This document shows, one piece after another, positions 35,832-41,485 of a stretch of DNA of 41,485 nt. The position numbers were made by a program, and so were the translations under genes. Under the pieces are notes generated by a model. The model was not told the DNA's origin, did not search any database, and worked only from the letters and a program-made list of their open reading frames with translations. The stretch's first letter is position 1, and the number at the start of each line of letters is the position of its first letter. Source of the DNA: Gemmobacter serpentinus (lineage in GTDB: Bacteria; Pseudomonadota; Alphaproteobacteria; Rhodobacterales; Rhodobacteraceae); NCBI RefSeq assembly GCF_008973825.1, contig NZ_WCHR01000013.1, positions 1 through 41,485 on the forward strand, read 5' to 3'.

Positions 35832-37409
35832 TCAGTCCACGAAAAGGTAATGGGTCTCGGCGATGCGCTTCGCATCTTCGCGCGGGATGCCCAGAAAGGC
35901 CGCCAGCGGACCGGCGTTTTCCTCTACCGTGGCGGCTTGCCGGATGCGATGGAAATTCTCGAAATCGGCATCGCGCAGCCGGTCGCTTTCAAAGCGCACA
36001 TCATAGCGGATGGTCGGCAGCAGCCGCGACAGGACCTCTGGCGGCGAACTGTCGCCGGCAAGCCCCACCCGCCTCGCATGGCCCAACAGATAGTCGTCGG
36101 AAAATTCGCAATCGACTTCCAGCAGACGCACCGTCGCGCGGTCGTTGTAGAAATCCTGAATGAGATCGATGTTGGCAGGATCGATGCAGAGGATCAGCTT
36201 GTCGGTCTGCCAGTAGTCGAACAGCATCCGCACCAGCGCGCGGCGATGGCGGGTGCGCTTTTCCACAGTGGTCTGGATGCCGCCCAGGTCGGGCACCGGC
36301 GTAGAGCCCTCGTTGAACAGGTATTCGACGGCGGCAATGCCGGAAATCAGCCGGGCCTTTTCCACCAGCCGCTTGGCGACATGCCATTTCTTGCAGGTGA
36401 TGATCAGCAGGGTGCGTTCACGCCCAAGACTGGTCTCTGCCTCCCAGAAGCGGGGGGCGAAGCGGCGCCCGATCCGGCCCCGCCCGGTCAGGAACTTGAA
36501 CAGCGACCGCCCCTCATTCGAGATCGGAAAGACCGTGCCCTCGGAATTATAGAGATCCCCCAGCCGCTTCTTCAGATCCAGCGCATCGGGCGAGATCTTG
36601 CGGGCAAAGAGATAATCCTGCGACAGCAACAGGTTGTAGTTGTCGTTATAGAAAGTCACCGGCATTCCGTAATCGGTGAACATCAGGAAGGTCAGCGCGC
36701 GGGTGCGGATCTCGTCCTGCGGCACGAGATGGCGCACCAGCGTCTGAAAGAACGTCTCATCCGGGATCCAGGTCGTGCGAAAGAACCGCATCACATCGCG
36801 ACGCTTGGCGCAGAAATCAAGGATCCATTCAATGGTGCGGCGACGCAGGCACCACCACTGGCTGCCGATCTGGATCGCCAGATCCTCGGGGATCGGGCGT
36901 GACAGGCCAAAGCGTTCCTGCAGGTTCATCGAGGTGTAGAACAGCCATTTCTGGGTGCGTTCATTGAACCAGTGGCGATAGATCAACCTTTCGCTCTTGA
37001 TGCCGGTCTTGATCCAGTTGGAGTTGAAGAAGTCGAAGCTCTCGATGTAGTCGGCCTCGTCGCGCTCCAGAAAGGCATGGGCGTATTCGGCCGATTTGAT
37101 CGGCATACAGTCGCCCGACAGCATGTAGAAATGCGTGGCCCGCGGAAAGGTATCGACCGCCGCCCGCACCGCCTGCAGGGTGGCGTCGACCAGGCTCCAT
37201 TCCCCCCAGCCGCATTTGCGGCGCTTGCGGGCAAAGGTGACCGACGGATTGCCGTCCAGCGCCGCACGGATGCGGGCGTAATCCTCGCGCTTGGCGCGGG
37301 CGTCGAAGTGAATCGCGATATAATCGCCGGCCGCCGTCAGACGTTCGGCCTGCGCGATGATCCCGGCGGGATCCTTGTGGCACAGAAGAATATAGGCAAT
37401 TTTTGCCAT
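35832..37409 (-). CDS. GT14-type N-acetylglucosaminyltransferase-like protein with DUF5928 C-terminus
   Basis: A 525-residue cytoplasmic protein. Residues 1-300 resemble the Branch/core-2 (GT14) glycosyltransferase: MAKIAYILLCHKDPAGIIAQAERL, then YMLSGDCMPIKSAEYAHAFLER, then SQWWCLRRRTIEWIL and IPDETFFQTLV. Residues 300-525 form a second domain (LIITCKKWHVAKRLVEKAR, then DKLILCIDPANIDLIQDFY) that I associate with DUF5928 of Rhodobacteraceae. It probably adds GlcNAc or a related sugar in a surface glycan. Divergent from it is a sulfotransferase. The start codon overlaps one arm of an 11-bp inverted repeat and has no clear ribosome site. Confidence 0.85.
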   Translation of the reverse strand: MAKIAYILLCHKDPAGIIAQAERLTAAGDYIAIHFDARAKREDYARIRAALDGNPSVTFARKRRKCGWGEWSLVDATLQAVRAAVDTFPRATHFYMLSGDCMPIKSAEYAHAFLERDEADYIESFDFFNSNWIKTGIKSERLIYRHWFNERTQKWLFYTSMNLQERFGLSRPIPEDLAIQIGSQWWCLRRRTIEWILDFCAKRRDVMRFFRTTWIPDETFFQTLVRHLVPQDEIRTRALTFLMFTDYGMPVTFYNDNYNLLLSQDYLFARKISPDALDLKKRLGDLYNSEGTVFPISNEGRSLFKFLTGRGRIGRRFAPRFWEAETSLGRERTLLIITCKKWHVAKRLVEKARLISGIAAVEYLFNEGSTPVPDLGGIQTTVEKRTRHRRALVRMLFDYWQTDKLILCIDPANIDLIQDFYNDRATVRLLEVDCEFSDDYLLGHARRVGLAGDSSPPEVLSRLLPTIRYDVRFESDRLRDADFENFHRIRQAATVEENAGPLAAFLGIPREDAKRIAETHYLFVD

Positions 37410-37453
37410 TTATGGAAACCAAACCCCGGGATCGTCGTCATTGTTTCCATAAA
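37409..37453. promoter_or_regulatory. 11-bp inverted repeat between glycosyltransferase and sulfotransferase genes
   Basis: TTTATGGAAAC (37409-37419) and GTTTCCATAAA (37443-37453) are perfect reverse complements, 23 bp apart, in the 149-bp divergent region. The left arm abuts the glycosyltransferase start codon. It could be an operator for a dimer pair, or form a hairpin in the glycosyltransferase leader that hides the start codon. Confidence 0.6.
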
Positions 37454-37558
37454 GTGCTTTACGGGTCATTGAAAAGACAGAGTTTGTTTGCTCTTTTCGC
37501 AACATAACGAAGCAGCCCGGCCGCAAGGCACGGGACTGCGGCTATTGGAGGCAAGGCA

Positions 37559-38377
37559 ATGGGTTTCCCAGGCACCTGGATGACCGAAAGTGAAAGTGTT
37601 GTGTATCGTGTGGTGCCCAAATGTGCCTGCTCGACCATCGGCCAGATCATGTTCTATTCCGATCACGGCAAGTTCTTCGACGGCGACATCCACGATTCGA
37701 CCGCCGGGATGCACAAATGGAGCCAGGAGGCCAGCCAGCCGCTGATCGAAGCCAATGTGAAGAGCCACAAGAGCTATGCCTTCACCTGCGTCCGCAACCC
37801 CTATACCCGCATTCTTTCAAGTTTTTTTGACAAGATCTGCGGCATCCAGCGCAACGGCCGGCGCTATCGCGGCAATCTGGTGCCGCTCTTGATCCAGAAA
37901 TACGGGATCGAGGTCGGCGGCGATGACGGCAAACAGGAGTTTGACCAGATCGCGAGCTTCCGCCGCTTCCTGCTGTTCGCGCGCGACACCATCCGCTTCC
38001 GCAAACCGATGGAGCCGGACATCCACTGGTCGGCGATGTCGGGCCATATCTCGACCTTCATCGTGAATGGTGGGCGTTACGACCACATCTTCTTCACCGA
38101 GAAGTTCGACGAGGGCATGGCACATGTTCTCGACAACATCAAAGTGAAGAAGAAGGTCAACCTGAAGAAGATCCCGAAGTTCAACGAAAGCGAAGGGCAC
38201 GGGCCCAAGCGGTTGCACCCGGTCGAGGATTACTTCGACGATCTTTCCCGCCATCTGGTCTGGGAGATCTACAAGCGCGATTTTCAGCTGTTCAAATACG
38301 ACTTCGACAATCCGGGCAACAAGATGCCGCTGGGTGAGGTCGATCTGGACGAGGTTCACGCCAAGCTGGGCGATTGA
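37559..38377 (+). CDS. Carbohydrate sulfotransferase family protein
   Basis: A 272-residue protein of the sulfotransferase type 2 (carbohydrate sulfotransferase) family. The 5'-phosphosulfate loop is VVPKCACSTIGQ (residues 18-29). The 3'-phosphate motif is CVRNPYTRILSSFFDK (77-92). It transfers sulfate from PAPS to a glycan. No signal peptide or membrane segment is visible, so it acts on cytoplasmic precursors. GGAGG precedes the ATG at 37559. It is divergent from the GT14/DUF5928 glycosyltransferase; together they suggest a sulfated glycan. No PAPS synthesis gene is in the window. Confidence 0.88.
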   Translation: MGFPGTWMTESESVVYRVVPKCACSTIGQIMFYSDHGKFFDGDIHDSTAGMHKWSQEASQPLIEANVKSHKSYAFTCVRNPYTRILSSFFDKICGIQRNGRRYRGNLVPLLIQKYGIEVGGDDGKQEFDQIASFRRFLLFARDTIRFRKPMEPDIHWSAMSGHISTFIVNGGRYDHIFFTEKFDEGMAHVLDNIKVKKKVNLKKIPKFNESEGHGPKRLHPVEDYFDDLSRHLVWEIYKRDFQLFKYDFDNPGNKMPLGEVDLDEVHAKLGD

Positions 38378-38393
38378 GACCCAGGTTCCTGCA

Positions 38394-38417
38394 CTTCAGG
38401 CGCCCCGGCGCCTGAAG
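38394..38417. terminator. Hairpin at the convergent stop of the sulfotransferase and VanZ genes
   Basis: CTTCAGGCG (38394-38402) pairs with CGCCTGAAG (38409-38417). The hairpin overlaps the VanZ stop and the last codons, and lies 16 bp after the sulfotransferase stop. There is no T tract; it could block transcription from both sides. Confidence 0.5.
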
Positions 38418-38857
38418 GCCGCCCAAATCCACGCGATCAGCAGGCCCGCCCCCGCGCCGATCGCAGCGCCCGCGATATCGGCCAGCCAATCCGCCATCTC
38501 GCGGCTGCGCCCGACATAGGGCTGCACGATCTCGATCGCCCCGCCATAGGCCACGGCAAAGGCCAGCACGGGCCAGAACCAGCCCGGTCGCAGCGCGACC
38601 ACCGGCAGCGTCAGTGCCGCAAATCCCAACAGGTGATGGGTCTTGTCGCCCCCGGGCACCGGCGGTTGCATCCCGCTCGGCATCAATGTGCCAAAGGCGA
38701 TGCCAAGGGTCAGGCAGGCCAACAGAGCCACGGCGATTCGGGTTCGCACAGCGTTCTTGACGGGCTTAAGGATTTCGACAGGCTTGGCGTTTTCGACCGG
38801 CATAGGGGTTTCGACAGGCTTGGCGTTTTCGACCGGCATAGGGGTTTCGACAGGCAC
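38396..38857 (-). CDS. VanZ-like membrane protein
   Basis: 153 residues if started at the GTG at 38857. The core (about 45-145) has four hydrophobic segments and the VanZ-like signature GDKTHHLLGFAALTLPVVAL, then YGGAIEIVQPYVGRSREMADWLADIAGAAIGAGAG. VanZ proteins confer teicoplanin resistance in some species, and most are uncharacterised. The N-terminal 35 residues repeat MPVETPMPVENAKPVE twice, encoded by a 36-bp tandem repeat. Internal ATGs at 38839 and 38803 are plausible true starts. It lies 4 bp after the TonB receptor stop. Confidence 0.75.
   Translation of the reverse strand: MPVETPMPVENAKPVETPMPVENAKPVEILKPVKNAVRTRIAVALLACLTLGIAFGTLMPSGMQPPVPGGDKTHHLLGFAALTLPVVALRPGWFWPVLAFAVAYGGAIEIVQPYVGRSREMADWLADIAGAAIGAGAGLLIAWIWAAFRRRGA
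38773..38855. repeat. 36-bp tandem repeat, 2.3 copies
   Basis: Two perfect 36-bp units (38773-38808 and 38809-38844) and an 11-bp partial third. The unit begins TTTCGACAGGCTTGGCG. A 36-bp period keeps the reading frame, so copy number changes alter the VanZ N-terminal length by 12 residues without breaking it. Confidence 0.95.
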
Positions 38858-38861
38858 AGGA

Positions 38862-40877
38862 TCAGAACTTCAGCGTCAGCTGCGCGCGGGCATTGAAGCC
38901 CGGGCTGGGGTCGGCATTCAGATACTGGGTGTAATCGCGGTCAAATACATTGTTCAACGCCAGATTGGCCGAAATGCTGTCGCTGAAGGCGTATTGCGCG
39001 AAAAGGTCCAGCGTCTCGTAACGTTCCCCCGAAAAGCCGGTTGCGGCGGCGTTCGATTTCGCCCCCACCAGATTGGCCCGCGCGCCCAGCGTCAGTCGTT
39101 CGTCCAGCAGCCGGATACCGGCGGTCGCCGTGACACGATAGGGCGGGTCTTTCAGCGGTTCGGAGCTTTGGCTGAAGCCCGCCGGATCGATCTGCCATTT
39201 GCGCCCCTTCAGCACCTGCCCCGCAAGGCTGGCGAAGACCGCGCCATTGTCATAGGCGGCCTCCAGCTCGAATCCGTGCAGGCGCGCATGTGAGAAGTTC
39301 TGATATTGATAGCCGCCGGGCAGCGGGAACATCATGAAGACCTGGTCTATATAGTCATCCACATTGTTGCGGAAGGCCGTCAGCTTCAGGTTCAGCTGAT
39401 CCTCCTCGCGCAGCACATCATTGAACCGCAGGTTCACCCCCATCTCGACCGTCTGGGCGATCTCGGGGCGCAGATCCGGGTTGGGCACAAAGCGGCCCAT
39501 GACCGGCGGCGGGTGAAGCCCGTCAATCAGCGTCTCGGTCAGCGACGGCGCGCGGTAACCTTCGGCGTAGGAAGCAAAGAAGGTCACATTCTCATTGGGA
39601 TGCAGGCCGAGCGTCAGCTTGGGCGACAGGCGGTTGCCGCTGACCTTGGTTGTGTCGTCCTCAAGTTTGTAGCCGTCATAGCGAAGGCCCCCGATCACCT
39701 CGAGCCAGCCATCATATTGCAGGCGGTCCTGCACATAGGCGCCCCAGGCCAGCCGCTTGCCCGAGGGGGTCAGCTCATCGCTATTGCCCAGATTGTCATT
39801 CGTCTTCACCCGGTCCCGGAACATGTCGGCACCGATGGTCAGCTCGTGATCCACCGCCCCGGTGCTGAAACGGGCGGTGTTGAACAGATCAAGCCCGGTG
39901 GTGCCGACATCGAAGGATTGCTCCGACGCGCCGCCGGGTTGGAACTGCTCGAACTTGGTGCCGGTGGAATAGACCTTGAAGCTGAGATCGATCAGATCAC
40001 TGTCCATCGAGGTCAGGCGATAGCCCGCCGTCAAAGTGTCTGCGGTCACCGTTGTATCGGTCGCGCGCACGCCGTTTTCAAAGTCATTGACGTAGCGGCT
40101 GGCCGAGAAGGTCAGTTCCTGCCCCTCGGTCGGGCGGAAGCGGTATTTGAACAGGCCCGACCGCATGGCCTGCGCAGAATCAACCTTCTGGTCGCCGCCG
40201 CTGGTATAGTCGCGCAGCTCCTGGAACGTGCCACCCAGCACCACATCCGACCGCTCGCCCAGCCTGGTCGCGCCGACGATGTTCACCGACGGGCCCGGCC
40301 CGTTGCTGTCCAGGCCAAAGCGCAGCCGCACGCCCGAGGTCTCGCCCTCGGCAATCAGGTCATCGGCATCCAGCGTGGTCATCGATACCACACCGCCGAT
40401 GGCACCGCTGCCATAGACCGAAGACACCGGCCCGCGCGTCACATCGACGGATTTCAGCATCTGCATGTCCATATAGAACGTGCCATTGGCCTCATGGCCG
40501 TTTTTCTGGAAATTCTGCCGGGCACCGTCCACCATCACCGCGACACGCCCAAAATCCTGCATCCCGCGCACATTGACCGCCACGCCCGGATCATCGGCCG
40601 AGGTCTGTGTGGTCACGCCCGGAATGCCCGCCATCACATCGGTCAGTTTGCCGCCCGGATAGCGCAGTTCCAGATCCGCCCCGGAAATGGCGCTGGATCC
40701 CGAAAGTGTCTCATAAACCCCGGTTGCGATCCGTGTCGCAGTCAGCACGACCGTCTGCAGCAACACCGCCCCTTCATCCGATTCCAGCTGGACCTCTTGC
40801 GCAGAGGCCGTGGCAGGGGCAAGGACAGCAACCCCGACCAGCAGGCGGGACAGGGTGGGAAGCGGGTGAAAACGCAT
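38862..40877 (-). CDS. TonB-dependent heme/hemoglobin-type outer membrane receptor
   Basis: A 671-residue outer-membrane receptor. Residues 1-26 are a signal peptide (LLVGVAVLAPATASA). The TonB box is near QTVVLTAT (41-48). The plug domain (about 50-170) includes VNVRGMQDFGRVAVMVDGARQNF and RGPVSSVYGSGAIGGVVSM. The barrel contains EGYRAPSLTE and PNPDLRPE, versions of the FRAP and NPNL boxes that mark heme/hemoglobin receptors, and ends in LTLKF, a beta-signal with terminal Phe. It imports heme or a related iron source using TonB. The frame extends upstream to 41027, but the ATG at 40877 gives the signal peptide. An RTX gene is directly upstream. Confidence 0.9.
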   Translation of the reverse strand: MRFHPLPTLSRLLVGVAVLAPATASAQEVQLESDEGAVLLQTVVLTATRIATGVYETLSGSSAISGADLELRYPGGKLTDVMAGIPGVTTQTSADDPGVAVNVRGMQDFGRVAVMVDGARQNFQKNGHEANGTFYMDMQMLKSVDVTRGPVSSVYGSGAIGGVVSMTTLDADDLIAEGETSGVRLRFGLDSNGPGPSVNIVGATRLGERSDVVLGGTFQELRDYTSGGDQKVDSAQAMRSGLFKYRFRPTEGQELTFSASRYVNDFENGVRATDTTVTADTLTAGYRLTSMDSDLIDLSFKVYSTGTKFEQFQPGGASEQSFDVGTTGLDLFNTARFSTGAVDHELTIGADMFRDRVKTNDNLGNSDELTPSGKRLAWGAYVQDRLQYDGWLEVIGGLRYDGYKLEDDTTKVSGNRLSPKLTLGLHPNENVTFFASYAEGYRAPSLTETLIDGLHPPPVMGRFVPNPDLRPEIAQTVEMGVNLRFNDVLREEDQLNLKLTAFRNNVDDYIDQVFMMFPLPGGYQYQNFSHARLHGFELEAAYDNGAVFASLAGQVLKGRKWQIDPAGFSQSSEPLKDPPYRVTATAGIRLLDERLTLGARANLVGAKSNAAATGFSGERYETLDLFAQYAFSDSISANLALNNVFDRDYTQYLNADPSPGFNARAQLTLKF

Positions 40878-40913
40878 CGGGCAATCCGGTTGGGAAACGA
40901 AAGAAGATCGCGA

Positions 40914-40934
40914 GGAGCCGCAGCTGGCGGCTCC
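40914..40934 (-). terminator. Hairpin between the RTX gene and the receptor gene
   Basis: GGAGCCGC (40914-40921) and GCGGCTCC (40927-40934) form a perfect 8-bp stem with a 5-nt loop, 16 bp after the RTX stop. It lacks a good T run. It may act as a partial attenuator or an mRNA end stabiliser within the operon. Confidence 0.5.
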
Positions 40935-40950
40935 CCGTAGCAGCCTGTCC

Positions 40951-41485
40951 TTACAGGATGAAGAAGCCTTTGCTGAGGCTGGTGACATCGTCGAACAGCA
41001 CCGCGAAATCGGCCTTGCCGTCGCCATTCACGTCGCCGGTCAGGATGGCGTCGCCCTTGGTGACGTGGTAGCGCAGCTCGCCCGCGGTCTTCGTGAAGGC
41101 CTTGGTGCCGATGAAATCAAAGGCCTGATCGCCCTTCAGCTTGCTATTGGCGTCGATGGCGCCCAGTGCGATCCGGTCGCCCGCCTTGCCGTTGAAGTCA
41201 TAGACCGTGTCGCGACCCGAGGCCTTCACCGTGCTGTCCGACAGGCTTGCGAACACGAAGGTATCCCTGCCCGAGCCGCCGTAAAGCGCATCGGCCCCCT
41301 TGCCGCCCTGCAGCCGGTCATTGCCCGCGCCGCCCTGCAGCGTGTCGTTGCCCGCCCCGCCGACCAGCGTATCGGCCCCGCCATTGCCGTTCAGGCGGTC
41401 ATGGCCATTGCCGCCCTTCAGGATGTTGTGGCCGGCATTGCCGGTCACCACATTGGCCAGGCCATTGCCCTCGCCGTTGAGATTG
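40951..41485 (-). CDS. RTX calcium-binding repeat protein, C-terminal part (partial at the window edge)
   Basis: 178 codons are visible; the 5' end lies beyond the window. RTX nonapeptides of the form GGxGxDxLx are tandem: GGNGHDRLN, GGAGNDTLQ, GGAGNDRLQ, GGKGADALY and GGSGRDTFV. Then follows a C-terminal domain like that of serralysins (DTVYDFNGKAGDRIALGAID, ending DVNGDGKADFAVLFDDVTSLSKGFFIL). Such proteins fold on calcium after secretion by a type I system with a C-terminal signal. It precedes a heme-type receptor gene by 73 bp. The catalytic or binding part is unseen, so its role as protease, adhesin or hemophore is open. Confidence 0.88.
   Translation of the reverse strand, partial: NLNGEGNGLANVVTGNAGHNILKGGNGHDRLNGNGGADTLVGGAGNDTLQGGAGNDRLQGGKGADALYGGSGRDTFVFASLSDSTVKASGRDTVYDFNGKAGDRIALGAIDANSKLKGDQAFDFIGTKAFTKTAGELRYHVTKGDAILTGDVNGDGKADFAVLFDDVTSLSKGFFIL

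Noticed and set aside
38773-38855. Tandem repeats resembling a CRISPR array
   Set aside because: The units are directly adjacent with no spacers, only 2.3 copies, and they encode part of a protein.
39306-40940. A 544-codon open frame on the plus strand opposite the TonB receptor
   Set aside because: The receptor is intact on the other strand with signal peptide and terminal Phe; the opposite frame is a GC-driven shadow.

Overview
The window looks like chromosomal DNA of a GC-rich alphaproteobacterium of the Rhodobacteraceae, most probably Paracoccus or a close relative. Supporting signs are a succinate dehydrogenase operon with small exported proteins between sdhA and sdhB, mesaconyl-CoA hydratase and (3S)-malyl-CoA thioesterase genes of the ethylmalonyl-CoA pathway close to mdh and sdh, glutathione-dependent formaldehyde dehydrogenase, cytochrome c', an MbfA iron exporter behind an Irr-type iron control element, and a GT14/DUF5928 glycosyltransferase. 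The genus is inferred from gene content and remembered protein families; no search was run.

Layout. 1-107 is the end of an IS3-family insertion sequence cut by the window edge. 255-3417 is a detoxification-type operon (glutathione transferase, NTF2-like protein, 4-oxalocrotonate tautomerase-like protein, nitronate monooxygenase) divergent from a LysR regulator, with two dyads between them. 3579-4007 is a decayed IS5-like transposase beside tRNA-Ala(GGC) at 4106-4181. 4506-5901 is a divergent WYL regulator and glutathione transferase pair, followed by cytochrome c' (6101-6541). 6612-8049 holds four tandem small lipoproteins of the peptidase-inhibitor I78 type. 8123-11366 carries adhC, a YbaK-type deacylase, a PACE efflux protein and an EamA transporter. 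11534-13093 holds two paralogous NYN-domain proteins in tandem. 13145-16527 carries mbfA, lldD and an MFS transporter.

16733-27803 is the core-metabolism block: rplY, mdh (opposite strand), a TauE/SafE transporter, an exported hypothetical protein, mcl2, an NnrU-like protein, a DUF1737 protein, mch, then sdhC-sdhD-sdhA, three small exported or lipoprotein genes, and sdhB. Malyl-CoA thioesterase and mesaconyl-CoA hydratase produce malate and intermediates that malate dehydrogenase and succinate dehydrogenase handle, so the block reads as a C4-acid and TCA hub.

27929-35811 holds an asparagine-synthase-like protein with an apparent TTG start, gdhA, an aldo/keto reductase, an unusual SHMT-fold enzyme divergent from a LysR regulator, deoD and a HIT protein. 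35832-38377 is a divergent glycosyltransferase and sulfotransferase pair around an 11-bp inverted repeat. The right end (38396-41485) is a minus-strand cluster: an RTX-repeat protein cut by the window edge, a heme/hemoglobin-type TonB-dependent receptor, and a VanZ-like protein with a 36-bp tandem repeat in its 5' end.

The least ordinary items are the four-copy I78 array, the NYN pair, the exported proteins inside the sdh operon, the glycosyltransferase/sulfotransferase divergon, and the RTX-receptor pair. None can be declared a new system from sequence reading alone.
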